Shown: positions 8,345 through 16,897 of the stretch, one piece after another
Layout: every line of letters begins with the position of its first letter
How positions within the stretch are numbered: position 1 is the first letter of the stretch
Source of the DNA: Chondromyces crocatus
GTDB lineage: Bacteria > Myxococcota_A > Polyangia > Polyangiales > Polyangiaceae
Direction of reading: 5' to 3'
Length of the DNA: 64,000 nucleotides
Assembly (NCBI RefSeq): GCF_001189295.1
Contig: NZ_CP012159.1
Span: 2,866,001-2,930,000 of the forward strand
Notes under the pieces: generated by a model
Told to the model about the DNA's origin: nothing
The model's database searches: none
Seen by the model: the letters and a program-made list of their open reading frames with translations, nothing else
Position numbers and translations under genes: made by a program

Positions 8345-9139
8345 TCAGTCTCGCGGCGTCGCCTCCTGCCCACCCCCCCTCACCCAGTTCTCCTCGAGCC
8401 AGTCGAGCGCGACTGGCGCAGAGCGCAGGGCAGAGTCCACGGCGCGTGCCGCGGCATCGGACTCCAGCGATCCGCCTCCGGCGCGCGCATGAAGGATCCA
8501 CGTCGACAGCTCGTAGTGGTGCAAGAGCGGCGCAAACCGGTGCCCCTTCAACCTTTCGAGCACCGCCGCGGCGCTCTCGATCGAGCTGCACCGCACCAGC
8601 TCCACGCCAGCGTCGAACAGCAGAGACCGGAGATCCTCGAACGCCTGATCGGGATCCTTGGCCACCTCGGCGAGCAAGGCCTCGAAGCCCTCGTCCGTGA
8701 GTCCTGCCGCTTCGGCCGCTTCTGCCATCGCGGGGACTTGCGACTCCAGGAACTCGGAGTCGGGTGACCGTCCGAGCAGACGCCCCACCAGGTAGAGATC
8801 GAACGCGCTGGCGATGGCCTCGGCGAGCAGCATGCCCTCTACTGCTGGCTTCGGTCGGTCGAGCCCGAGAGGACGGGACGCGAGGTGGTGCCACGCCACA
8901 TGCGTCACCACATCAGCCGGGACATGATCTCCCGTCAGCAAGTCGCCCCCCTCGCTCGGACTCCAGAAGGTCAGGTTCAGGAACAGCACCTCGTCCCAGC
9001 TCGCGCCACCTTCGGGCACCAGAAAGCGGTAGCCATCGCGGCGGAGTGCGGCCTTCAGCTCGGCGTACAGACCGACGTGCCGGAGCGAGCGCTCGTCATC
9101 GATGGTGAGTTCATCCAGAGGCAAACTTCGGATCTTCAC
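8345..9139 (-). CDS. Uncharacterised protein
   Basis: About 264 residues, not recognised. The frame is open further upstream (to 9328). The start is placed at GTG 9139 because the upstream part looks non-coding and an AGAGG site lies about 10 bases before this GTG. The protein is acidic and mostly helical. It contains a His cluster (HVAWHHLA, about residue 86) followed by an alanine-rich helical stretch (MLLAEAIASAFDLYLVGRLL). This could be a metal or ligand site, but no family is implied. There is no signal peptide or clear membrane helix. It starts back-to-back with the lipoprotein gene at 9387, so the 250 bases between probably contain two divergent promoters, which I could not place. Confidence 0.6.
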   Translation of the reverse strand: MKIRSLPLDELTIDDERSLRHVGLYAELKAALRRDGYRFLVPEGGASWDEVLFLNLTFWSPSEGGDLLTGDHVPADVVTHVAWHHLASRPLGLDRPKPAVEGMLLAEAIASAFDLYLVGRLLGRSPDSEFLESQVPAMAEAAEAAGLTDEGFEALLAEVAKDPDQAFEDLRSLLFDAGVELVRCSSIESAAAVLERLKGHRFAPLLHHYELSTWILHARAGGGSLESDAAARAVDSALRSAPVALDWLEENWVRGGGQEATPRD

Positions 9140-9386
9140 CGGAGCGCCTCTAGCCTCGCCGTGGACCGGGGGCCAGATCACCCCAGCAGGACGGAACAAC
9201 TGCCTTGTGTCGAACGTTGGGGGGGGACGAATCGGGCTCTGACCCCACCCTGGGCGGGTGGAGCCTGAGATCCGGAGGGCGGACGGCCGGGTTGCATGCT
9301 GCCGCGGCTCGGGCATGATGCGCCCCATTCAGCTCTTGGCAGCCGAAGGGGCAGGAGGCCACTTCGTGCTGAGGAGGCACCTTGCA

Positions 9387-10649
9387 ATGAAACCCGTCCG
9401 GTCGCTCTTGTCGATTGCCCTCGTCCTCGTCACCTCCGGTGTTGCCGGCTGTAAAGAGGATCCGCCTCCTGCGAAGCAGGAGCCGGTGGCAGCCGACTCT
9501 GCCAGCGCCAAGGGCAAGCCGAACATGCGTCCTCCGGTCGCACCTCTCGCGAAGGTCGACCCCCAGACCATGAAAGAATACCGTGTCGATGTTTGCTACT
9601 TCGGCACCCTCACGCTGAAACAAGCCCGCGACGCCTATCTGGCCAGCCTCGGCAAGGACGAGCCCAGCGAGAAAAAGATCCCGAACTTCGGGAATCCTGC
9701 GGCCAAGGCCGACGGCAGGCCCACCCCCGAAGGAAAGCTCGCGCCGCCCGGGAAGCTCGACCTCCGGAGCGCAGCGAAGGGGGCCACCACGGGCGCACCC
9801 GACGCGAAGGAAGGGCCGGGGCGTGAGCCTCGAGGGCTGGATGGCGCCCGCAAGCCGGGTGAAGGTCGGCCGCCGTTCAACTTCGTCGGCAGGGCGCCCC
9901 ACGAGCGCAACGCGCGGGCGTGCACCGTGGCCGCTGGTCTGAAGGAGCCTGCGTTCCCCGAGGTCGACGCTGCCCTCGCGGCCTTCGCGCCCTACGCGGT
10001 CGAGCTCGCCAAGAACATCGCCTCGGCCCAGAACTACTACCAGCGCGAGGAGTACAAGAAAGACGGCTTCGAGAAGGGGAAAGAGCTCCACAAGAAGCTG
10101 ATCGCCGACTTCGGGAAGCTCGACGAGCTGCACAGCCAGCTCGGCGTGGCCGTCGCAGCCCACCGCGAGAAGAGCGCCCCCGACGCCTCCAAGTGGGAAG
10201 AGGGGCAGAAGGTCGCCATGGACGCCTTCAGCAACGCCCGCGCCGTCATGCTGGGGCTGATCGGAACCAAGGTCGACGTCGAGGCCCACAAGGCTGCGGT
10301 CAAGAAGCTCGAAGACGCGGCGGCTGCGCTCAAGACCTTCGGCGAGAGCCACCAGGCCGACCCCTGGCCGAAGATCCTGACGCCTGCGCTGGAGGGCATG
10401 CTCCGGACGCTGAAGGACGCCGAGCCCAAGCTCACGGAGAAGGGGATCGAGCCGGAGACGTTCCTCCCGGTGATCACCTCGTTCACCGCCGTCATCGAAG
10501 CGAAGCACCGCGCCTTGTCGCGTGCGCTCATCGCGCAGGGGCAGACGCAGCCGAGACCCATGATGCCGCACCAGCCGGGCGCCATCCCTCACATGCCTGG
10601 CGCGCCCGAGGCCCCGGAAGCGCCGCCCGCCGAGCCCGAGACGAAGTGA
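9387..10649 (+). CDS. Lipoprotein, DUF3829-like
   Basis: 420 residues. The ATG at 9387 is preceded by GAGGAGG (9371-9377), an excellent ribosome site, and opens a lipoprotein signal: MKPVRSLLSIALVLV then lipobox VAGC with the acylated Cys at residue 22. Residues 25-170 form a Pro/Ala/Gly-rich linker. Residues 175-400 are helical and resemble DUF3829 (YiiG-like): paired helices with LAKNIASAQNYYQREEYKKD and KGKELHKKLIADFGKLDE. The function of that family is unknown; it is an envelope-attached helical domain. The C-terminal 30 residues are Pro-rich. It ends in front of the terminator at 10657-10688. Confidence 0.72.
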   Translation: MKPVRSLLSIALVLVTSGVAGCKEDPPPAKQEPVAADSASAKGKPNMRPPVAPLAKVDPQTMKEYRVDVCYFGTLTLKQARDAYLASLGKDEPSEKKIPNFGNPAAKADGRPTPEGKLAPPGKLDLRSAAKGATTGAPDAKEGPGREPRGLDGARKPGEGRPPFNFVGRAPHERNARACTVAAGLKEPAFPEVDAALAAFAPYAVELAKNIASAQNYYQREEYKKDGFEKGKELHKKLIADFGKLDELHSQLGVAVAAHREKSAPDASKWEEGQKVAMDAFSNARAVMLGLIGTKVDVEAHKAAVKKLEDAAAALKTFGESHQADPWPKILTPALEGMLRTLKDAEPKLTEKGIEPETFLPVITSFTAVIEAKHRALSRALIAQGQTQPRPMMPHQPGAIPHMPGAPEAPEAPPAEPETK

Positions 10650-10656
10650 CCGCCGC

Positions 10657-10688
10657 CGCGAGGGGATGACGGCTCATGTCCCCTCGCG
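10657..10688. terminator. Bidirectional terminator between convergent genes
   Basis: CGCGAGGGGA (10657-10666), 12-base loop, TCCCCTCGCG (10679-10688) make a perfect 10-bp stem. It begins 7 bases after the lipoprotein stop and faces the glycogen synthase gene from the other side. A second small hairpin, GGGTC-GGT-GACCC (10726-10738), lies nearer to the glgA stop. Neither has a long T-run, as is common at this G+C. Confidence 0.75.
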
Positions 10689-10758
10689 TTCCTCCCCCGT
10701 CAGACACCCGTTTCCGTGAACCGCCGGGTCGGTGACCCACCTGCGGGTGCCCCTGCTC

Positions 10759-12270
10759 TCAGGTGATGGTGCCGCGGCGCCGCGCTACCGCCAGACGGTA
10801 CAGCGCCTCGTACTGCCGCGAGGCATGCCCCCAGCCCATCTGCTTGTGCATCGCCCGGAGTTGCATCGCCCGGAAGTGATCGGGTCGCGTCCGGTACGTG
10901 TGCACGGCCCACGCCACCGTCTGGGCCAGGGCGCTGGGCGAGAGCTCGTCGAATTTGAACCCCGTCAGGTTCGTGTCGACGGTGTCGTCCAGTCCACCGA
11001 CCGCCCGCACGACGGGCAGCGTCCCGTAGCGCTGGCTGTAGAGCTGGTTCAAACCGCAAGGCTCGTAACGTGACGGCATCATGAACAGGTCGGCGCCCGC
11101 TTCGATGCGGTGGGCCAGGCCTTCGTTCATCCCGATGTGCGCTCGGAACCTGTCTCCTGATGCGCTCAGCCGTCGGAACAGAGCTTCTGCCCACCCCTCG
11201 CCTGCGCCAAGCACCACCACCTGCACGTCGTGCGACAGGATCTGCGGAAGCGCACCAGCGATCACGTCGATCCCCTTCTGGTGCGCAAGGCGACTGACCA
11301 CCCCGATCAGAGGGACGTCGGCGCGCTCCGGCAAACCCATCTCCCGCTGGAGGGCCGCCTTGCTGAGTGCCTTGCCCGAGAGATCGTCTGCAGAAAAATG
11401 CGCTGGGAGGTGCGGATCCGTCGCTGGGTTCCACGCCGCGTCATCGATCCCGTTCAGGATGCCCATGACGTCGCCTCCCCTCGCGCGCAGCACCCAGTCG
11501 AGCCCCTCGCCTCCCTCCGACGTCTTGATCTCCTGCGCATAGCGAGGCGACACCGTCGAGATCAACGTGGCGTGGTGCAGTCCGCCCTTCAGCAGATTCA
11601 GCCGGTGATGAGCCGAGAGCCCGCCCTTGCGGTACACGTCCCAGCCGAGCCCGGTGAGTGGGAACAGGTGCTCGTCGAACCACCCCTGATACCCCATGTT
11701 GTGGATCGTCAGCACCGAGGCGGCCTGCCCGAGCTGCGAGTCCTTCTCCAGTGTGTTCAGGTACACGGGGAGCAGCGACGTCTGCCAGTCGTGGACGTGG
11801 ATCACATCGGGCCAGAACGACAGCGCGCGGCAGAGCGAGAGCGCACCTCGCGAGAGCAGCGTGTACCGCTGCAGGTTGTCACCGAACTCTCCGTGTGTGT
11901 CTCCGTAGACCCCGTCGCGGTCGAAGAACCCCCCGTGTTCCAGCAGGTACACCCGGGGCGCGAGCAGCGCGGCCGAGTCCTCTGCTCCACCGCGCGGCGC
12001 GAGACGGGCTTCCCACACGGCCGTCCACACGTCGTGCCCTCCGAGAGGGACACCGAGCGGCGCCTCGTGCCTCCGCACCCCTGGTCGCAGCGCGCCGTGC
12101 GCGTCGACGAGGTGGGAGATGGCCGAATCGTAGCGCGGCATCACGATCCGCACGTCGTGTCCGCGTGCGGCGAGCGCGAGGGGCAGGGCCCCCGCCACGT
12201 CGGCGAGGCCGCCCGTCTTGGCGAAGGGCACGCACTCGGAGACTGCGAAGAGGACCTTCAAACGAGGCAT
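10759..12270 (-). CDS. glgA: Glycogen synthase (ADP-glucose type)
   Basis: 503 residues, near the usual 475-500 of bacterial GlgA, a GT5-family glycosyltransferase that extends alpha-1,4-glucan from ADP-glucose in the cytoplasm. The N-terminal sugar-nucleotide loop KTGGLADVAGALP is at residues 18-30. HVHDWQTSLLPVYL is the expected middle block. The C-terminal half carries GVVSRLAHQKGIDV and PSRYEPCGLNQLYSQRYG with the catalytic Glu. A His/Asp-rich loop expanded by about 15 residues (ARLAPRGGAEDSAALLAPR) is the only oddity. The ATG at 12270 begins directly with the family's first strand (LKVLFAVSE). No other glycogen genes are adjacent. Confidence 0.96.
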   Translation of the reverse strand: MPRLKVLFAVSECVPFAKTGGLADVAGALPLALAARGHDVRIVMPRYDSAISHLVDAHGALRPGVRRHEAPLGVPLGGHDVWTAVWEARLAPRGGAEDSAALLAPRVYLLEHGGFFDRDGVYGDTHGEFGDNLQRYTLLSRGALSLCRALSFWPDVIHVHDWQTSLLPVYLNTLEKDSQLGQAASVLTIHNMGYQGWFDEHLFPLTGLGWDVYRKGGLSAHHRLNLLKGGLHHATLISTVSPRYAQEIKTSEGGEGLDWVLRARGGDVMGILNGIDDAAWNPATDPHLPAHFSADDLSGKALSKAALQREMGLPERADVPLIGVVSRLAHQKGIDVIAGALPQILSHDVQVVVLGAGEGWAEALFRRLSASGDRFRAHIGMNEGLAHRIEAGADLFMMPSRYEPCGLNQLYSQRYGTLPVVRAVGGLDDTVDTNLTGFKFDELSPSALAQTVAWAVHTYRTRPDHFRAMQLRAMHKQMGWGHASRQYEALYRLAVARRRGTIT

Positions 12271-12384
12271 GATGGTGTCATTCGAGGGCGCGACCTGGGC
12301 GTCACCCGGCCACGCGGCTCCCCGTAGTACCAGCTTCCAGGCGGCTCGTGACCTCCCTATCGACCTCGCGGTCGAGGGGGCGGA

Positions 12385-12834
12385 TCAGTCCGCTGCGGAC
12401 CCGTCCGGGCCTGCATCGGGGACAGGCGCGGGAGCGGGGGGAGCCTCTCGTCGTGGCGGCTCACCATGCTCCGTCGAGAGCTTCTTCACCAGACCGTCCA
12501 GGATCATCTGCTCGTGGTACTGCGGCATCGACGGGAGCTGCACCGCGACATGGACTCCGCGCTTCGCGCCCACGATCTCGATGGAGCCCTGCGACACCCG
12601 CTTGCCGCTCTCCGGGCTCGTGTACTCGAAGAGGATGTAGCCGTGCTCGACGTCCTTCTCGGTGACCTTCATCCCGAGATCCACGCGGACGAGGCGGAGC
12701 GCCGTGCCGAACGTCTGCTCGTACGTGTACGGGGAGTCGTATGCGGCACCTGCGTTCGCCTCCGCGGTGACGAGCCCCACGGCGGTGACGCCGAGGGCCA
12801 GGGCGAGCACGGCGACGGAAGCGAGGCGGCGCAT
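12385..12834 (-). CDS. Small secreted protein, unknown
   Basis: 149 residues. A clear signal peptide is present (MRRLASVAVLALALGVTAVG, likely cut after AEANA near residue 28). The mature part of about 90 residues is a compact alpha/beta domain (YEQTFGTALRLVRVDLGM, GYILFEYTSPESGKR, RGVHVAVQLPSMPQYHE), followed by a disordered Pro/Ala/Asp tail. No family was recognised. It lies downstream of nothing obvious and 114 bases before glgA on the same strand, so co-transcription with glgA is possible but not shown. Confidence 0.65.
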   Translation of the reverse strand: MRRLASVAVLALALGVTAVGLVTAEANAGAAYDSPYTYEQTFGTALRLVRVDLGMKVTEKDVEHGYILFEYTSPESGKRVSQGSIEIVGAKRGVHVAVQLPSMPQYHEQMILDGLVKKLSTEHGEPPRREAPPAPAPVPDAGPDGSAAD

Positions 12835-12912
12835 GCCGCGGGGGTTACCTGGCGCGGGGGTCGAGGGCCAAGTTTTTGGTCGTGAGCGCGCCGTAGCGGC
12901 GTGACGGCTGGC

Positions 12913-13311
12913 TCAGCTTTTCGGAGGAATGAGGGTGCCGGCGAAGGAGACCACGACCCAGCCTCGCTCGCGCTTGTGACAGATGAAGGTGAAGGCGGCG
13001 GTATAGGCCATCACCTCGCTCCTGCCGTCAGGGTGGTGGAGCGTCGCGCTCCCTCGGTACACACCGTTGCCGATAGAGATGTCTCCGTAGACCCGCTCCT
13101 TCCAGCTCAGATGCTCGAATTCGATGCTGTCCGTGACCGCGCGGACGCGATCCATGTACTCGTATTTTCCGAGGAGGTTGCCCACCGGGTCCTGCATCAC
13201 CGCTTCGTCGCTGAGGACGCGATCGAACCAGTCCATGTCGTGTTTCTCGGCCCTCACCAGCCATTGCTGCCAGATCTCGTGAGGGGTCTTCGGTTCTGTC
13301 ATCGTGGACAT
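12913..13311 (-). CDS. SnoaL/NTF2-like fold protein
   Basis: About 132 residues from the ATG at 13311; the frame is open 21 codons further up but looks non-coding there. The order of elements fits the SnoaL-like/NTF2-like cone fold: helix PHEIWQQWLVRAEKHD, WFDRVLSDEAVMQDPVG (the usual acid phase of a substrate pocket), helix KYEYMDRVRAVTDSI, then strands DISIGNGVYRGSATL, EVMAYTAAFTFICH and GWVVVSFAGTLIPP. Members are small ligand-binding enzymes or domains of polyketide cyclase, isomerase or unknown activity. No substrate can be inferred. Downstream is the secreted protein at 12385-12834 on the same strand. Confidence 0.72.
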   Translation of the reverse strand: MSTMTEPKTPHEIWQQWLVRAEKHDMDWFDRVLSDEAVMQDPVGNLLGKYEYMDRVRAVTDSIEFEHLSWKERVYGDISIGNGVYRGSATLHHPDGRSEVMAYTAAFTFICHKRERGWVVVSFAGTLIPPKS

Positions 13312-13464
13312 GAAGGGACTCTTTCTCGTGCGGCGCGGCTGGTCGGCCCAGGCGGTGCACCAGCTCCCGGGCACGGGCGGTTGGGGGTGTGGATCGGACG
13401 GTGATGCATCGCTCCGATTTCGCGCTGCCTCAACCGTCGGATGACGCTCGACTCGTGCTGCGCT

Positions 13465-14598
13465 TCAGCGCTCGCGTGCCGTCGTGCTTCCAGCGTGTCC
13501 GCTGCTCGGGACGAGCACGTCGGGCTCGGGCGCGGATGCCCTCCCTTCGGCGGTGAGGAGCAGGCCAAGGATGGCGGCGGCGATGTGCCAGCCCACCTGC
13601 GTCGTGTAGAGCAGGAACACGAAGGCTGCCCCGGGGCCCTTGATCAGCGGCTCCGGGAAGAAGATGGCCAGGGCCATGTACCCCGAGAGCTGGAAGGCTC
13701 CGAAATAGCCAGGCCCTGCTGGCACGAGAATTCCGATGCCGATGCACCCCACCACGACGCAGGCGTGGGTCAGGCTGAAGCCAGGGAGGCCTGCGCCCCA
13801 TCCGAGGAGCCACACGCCGGTGGCGTTGATGCCCCAGTAGAGCGCCGTCTCGACGAGGAACGGCGCGAGACGTCGGGCAGAAGGGAGAAAGCGCAGGCCG
13901 TCGGCGACGCGCTCGACGATGCTGGCGAGGCGCTCGGCGAGGGAGATGGAGACGAGACCGACGAGGGCACGGGTGGCACGTCGCGCGAAGTCACGGTGCC
14001 AGAAGAAGATCGCCATGAGGGCGAAGCAGACGGCGAACAGCGCCAGCACCCCGTAGGCAGCTTGCGGGACGGCGGAGGCGGGGACGGCCAGCTCGCCGAC
14101 ATGATCGGGGAGCGGAGAGAGCGGCGTGGAGAGCTGGAGCGCGACGAAGAGAAGAAGGCTGATGACGAGGCCGTCGAGGATGCGCTCTGCGCCGACGGTT
14201 CCCGTGGCCTCCCAGAGGCGGATCGAACTGCGGCGCGTGATGAGGTAGGGGCGAACCACCTCGCCCGTGCGGAGTGGCGAGAGCAGGATGGCGGCGAACG
14301 CGATCCACGAGACGGCGATCGTGTTGCGGAGGGACACCTCGCCGAGCGGGCGGAGGAGATGCCGCCAGCGGGCCGCGCGAAACACGTGAAGGAGGATGAG
14401 CGAGGCGACGTAGGCCCAGACCGTCCAGGGACGCAGAGAGGCAAACGCCTCCGCGGGGGGCAAGATCGGTAGGCCACCACGGGCGAGCAGCCAGGCGAGG
14501 CCCGAGCCCAGCAAGAGGGAGGCTGCGATCTTGAAGGCGTGGCGCTGGAGAAAGCCGCGAGGGGGGGCAGACAGAGGATCCGCGGCAGGCGAGGTCAC
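13465..14598 (-). CDS. Flippase-like integral membrane protein (LPG synthase TM-domain / UPF0104 family)
   Basis: 377 residues from a GTG at 14598. Seven to eight hydrophobic segments are seen, the first at residues 20-45 (FKIAASLLLGSGLAWLLARG). Family marks are present: RAARWRHLLRPLG and NTIAVSWIAFAAILLSPLRTGEVVRPYLI, the characteristic P-x-R-x-G-E-x-x-R-P block of the lysylphosphatidylglycerol synthetase transmembrane (AglD-like) family, and PAGPGYFGAFQLSGYMA near the C-terminus. Such proteins without the soluble synthetase domain are thought to move or modify lipids in the inner membrane. It lies 64 bases downstream of the MFS gene on the same strand. Confidence 0.82.
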   Translation of the reverse strand: MTSPAADPLSAPPRGFLQRHAFKIAASLLLGSGLAWLLARGGLPILPPAEAFASLRPWTVWAYVASLILLHVFRAARWRHLLRPLGEVSLRNTIAVSWIAFAAILLSPLRTGEVVRPYLITRRSSIRLWEATGTVGAERILDGLVISLLLFVALQLSTPLSPLPDHVGELAVPASAVPQAAYGVLALFAVCFALMAIFFWHRDFARRATRALVGLVSISLAERLASIVERVADGLRFLPSARRLAPFLVETALYWGINATGVWLLGWGAGLPGFSLTHACVVVGCIGIGILVPAGPGYFGAFQLSGYMALAIFFPEPLIKGPGAAFVFLLYTTQVGWHIAAAILGLLLTAEGRASAPEPDVLVPSSGHAGSTTARER

Positions 14599-14662
14599 AG
14601 GCCGGGACTAGCACAGCGGCGGCACGAGATGCGATGTCGGGAAGGGGTGAGCGTGACGCGGG

Positions 14663-16057
14663 TCAGGAGGTGGCGCTCTTCGCGGCGGGGACCTGCGAGC
14701 CAGCCCGACCAGGCAGGAGGCGGGCACAGCCGGTCGCGAGCAGGAGCGCCACGCAGAAGACCATCATGGCGGTCGCGTGTTCGCCGTGCACCAGCTCGGG
14801 CGCGCGCGACTCGCTGAGCACCAGACCCAGCACGCTGACGCCACCCACGCCCCCGATGTAGCGCATCGTGGTGGTGACGCCGGCGGCCATGCCACTCTTT
14901 TCGCGTGGCACGTCGCTCATGGCGGCCGCCTGCGAGGGCGCGGAGCTCAGGCCGAGGCCTGCGCCGAGCAGCGCCAGTGCGGGGACGGCATCGGTCAACG
15001 TCGCGAGGGGGCGCACGAGGAGCAGCACCATCCCGGACACGGCGATCAGGCTGCCGCTCGTGGCCACCGCGCGCTCGCCGAAGCGCTCGGACAGCCGGCC
15101 GGCGAGCGGAGAGGCGATCACCATCGCCACCATCATCGCCACGAGGGTGTTGCCGACGTCCTGCTTCCCCAGCGTGAACAGCCGCCCCGCGACCTGGGGT
15201 AGCTCGAACATGACGGAGTACATGCCGAGGTTCTGCAAGGCGATGAGCAAGCTCCCTCCAACGAAGGCGCGCTGCCGGAAGAGGGAAAAATCGATGACCG
15301 GGTCGGCGACACGCCGCTCCCAGAGCGCGAAGGGGATGAACCCGAGCAGCCCCAGCGCGGCAGCCCAGCGGAGGTGCGCGTTCTCGAGCCCCAGCACGAT
15401 GCCGATCAGGGAGAGACCCAGCAGCACCGAGCCGACCACGTCGAAGGGGCGCGGGGGCGCCGCGGGGGACTGTGCCTGGGCGGCAGGCGCAGGGCTGCCC
15501 TTCGTGTGCGCGAGCAGCGCGGAGAGGAGCAGCACCGGGACGTTGGCCAGGAAGATCGACGTCCACCCGAAGTGCGCCACGAGCAGGCCGCCGATCTTCG
15601 GACCCAGCGCCGCCGACAGACCCATCAAGGCCCCGAAGGCCCCGAAGGCGCGAGGCCGCATCGCCGGTGGAAGCTCGGTGCGCAGCAGCGCCATCGCGCT
15701 CGGGCCGAGCACGGCGCCCCCGGCGGCCATGGTGATGCGCGCCGTGGTGAGCACGGACAGCGTGGGCATCAGGTAGGCCACGGCGGCGCCCAGCGCGAAC
15801 GTGAACTGCCCCAGCGCGAGCGCGCGACGGTGCCCCAGCCGATCGCCGAGCTTTCCGCCAGGACTCTGCAGCACGATGTTCGTCAGCAGGTAGCTCGTCA
15901 CCAACCCCTGCCGGAGCGCCGCCGAATCCGCCGGGAGTGCCTGCGCCATCTCTGGCAGGGCCACGGCGATCATGGTGGAGTTGAGCGGGGCGAGCGCGGC
16001 AGAGAGGGCGACGGCGGCCAGGAGCCGCACGGGCAGGGTGGGTGCTTCTCGGGTCAC
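14663..16057 (-). CDS. MFS drug-efflux-type transporter (DHA2, EmrB/QacA-like)
   Basis: 464 residues with about 14 predicted membrane helices, the DHA2 number. Motif A appears as GDRLGHRRALALGQ and the antiporter motif C as AALGPKIGG. N-terminal LNSTMIAVALPEMAQAL and C-terminal SGMAAGVTTTMRYIGG are typical of EmrB/QacA proton-driven multidrug exporters of the inner membrane. The start is a GTG at 16057, just 15 bases after the stop of the ATP-binding phosphotransferase subunit, so it is almost certainly the third gene of that operon. This places an exporter next to a phosphotransferase whose two domains resemble rifampin phosphotransferase, hinting at resistance or export of a modified compound. 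The substrate is unknown. Confidence 0.9.
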   Translation of the reverse strand: MTREAPTLPVRLLAAVALSAALAPLNSTMIAVALPEMAQALPADSAALRQGLVTSYLLTNIVLQSPGGKLGDRLGHRRALALGQFTFALGAAVAYLMPTLSVLTTARITMAAGGAVLGPSAMALLRTELPPAMRPRAFGAFGALMGLSAALGPKIGGLLVAHFGWTSIFLANVPVLLLSALLAHTKGSPAPAAQAQSPAAPPRPFDVVGSVLLGLSLIGIVLGLENAHLRWAAALGLLGFIPFALWERRVADPVIDFSLFRQRAFVGGSLLIALQNLGMYSVMFELPQVAGRLFTLGKQDVGNTLVAMMVAMVIASPLAGRLSERFGERAVATSGSLIAVSGMVLLLVRPLATLTDAVPALALLGAGLGLSSAPSQAAAMSDVPREKSGMAAGVTTTMRYIGGVGGVSVLGLVLSESRAPELVHGEHATAMMVFCVALLLATGCARLLPGRAGSQVPAAKSATS

Positions 16058-16072
16058 GGTGGTGAGGTGCTC

Positions 16073-16897
16073 TCAGCCGCGGGTGATCGCCCGTCGCTGG
16101 AGCAGGTACAGCCTGTCTCCCTCGAAGGCCCACTCCAGATCCTGCGCCCCCCCGAACGCGCTCTCGCACGCCGTGGCCAGCGCATCGAGCTGCGCGAGCC
16201 GCGCGTCGTCGAGGCAGAGAGCGGAGACGCGATGCGGCTCCACGTCGACCTCCTTCGTGCCACCGGCCTCGGCCCAGAGGATGGCGAGGTCCTTGTCGCC
16301 AGCCCTGCGCTCCAGCACCAGCCCCCCGCGGGCGACGCGGTAGTAGTCGGGCGTCACCAGCCCGGCCACCACCGCCTCACCCAGACCCCAGGTGGCCTCG
16401 ATCACCCGCTCGTCGGCACCCGTCGTCGGATGCCGCGTGAAGAGGACCCCGGCGCAGTCCGCCGGGACCAGGCGCTGGATGACGATGCCCATGCGCGGCT
16501 CTGGCGGCAGACCGAGCTTGAGCCGGTAAGCGCGCGCCGACGCGGTGCGTCCCGAGCCATGCACCTTCCGGATGGCATCGAGCAGCGCGGCCTGCGTGCG
16601 CACGTTCAGCTCCGTCGCGTGCTGCCCGGCGAAGCTCGCGTCTGCCGCATCCTCCCCGACGCCCGACGATCGAACGGCCACCGGGCCTGCCAGCCCCGAG
16701 AATGCATCGACTACGCGACCGATGGCGCCCTCCTTCCCAGCCACGACCTCGTCGACGAAGTCGGAAGAGAGTGCCCAGGCCGGCGGCACGGGCAGGCCAC
16801 TCCGATGCGCCTGCCCGAGCTGCACGGCCTTGCCTCCGAACTCGATCTCGCGCTCGGCGTGCTCGACCCGCGCCAGCACTGGTTGAACTGCGCTCAT
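16073..16897 (-). CDS. PEP synthase-type ATP-binding subunit (PPDK N-terminal domain) as a separate protein
   Basis: 274 residues holding only the ATP-grasp (PPDK N-terminal) domain. FGGKAVQLGQ and GLPVPPAWALSSDF sit at the start. VAVRSSGVGEDAADASFAGQ (about residues 92-111) is the phosphate-binding signature. MGIVIQRLVPADCAGVLFT and ATWGLGEAVVAGLVTPDYY follow, and DLEWAFEGDRLYLLQRRAI closes the domain. In PEP synthase or rifampin phosphotransferase this domain is fused N-terminally to the swivelling His domain; here it is its own gene. Its ATG overlaps the stop of the upstream gene (16894-16897, ATGA), so translation is coupled. It would use ATP to phosphorylate the His of the partner at 16894-18678. 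Confidence 0.9.
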   Translation of the reverse strand: MSAVQPVLARVEHAEREIEFGGKAVQLGQAHRSGLPVPPAWALSSDFVDEVVAGKEGAIGRVVDAFSGLAGPVAVRSSGVGEDAADASFAGQHATELNVRTQAALLDAIRKVHGSGRTASARAYRLKLGLPPEPRMGIVIQRLVPADCAGVLFTRHPTTGADERVIEATWGLGEAVVAGLVTPDYYRVARGGLVLERRAGDKDLAILWAEAGGTKEVDVEPHRVSALCLDDARLAQLDALATACESAFGGAQDLEWAFEGDRLYLLQRRAITRG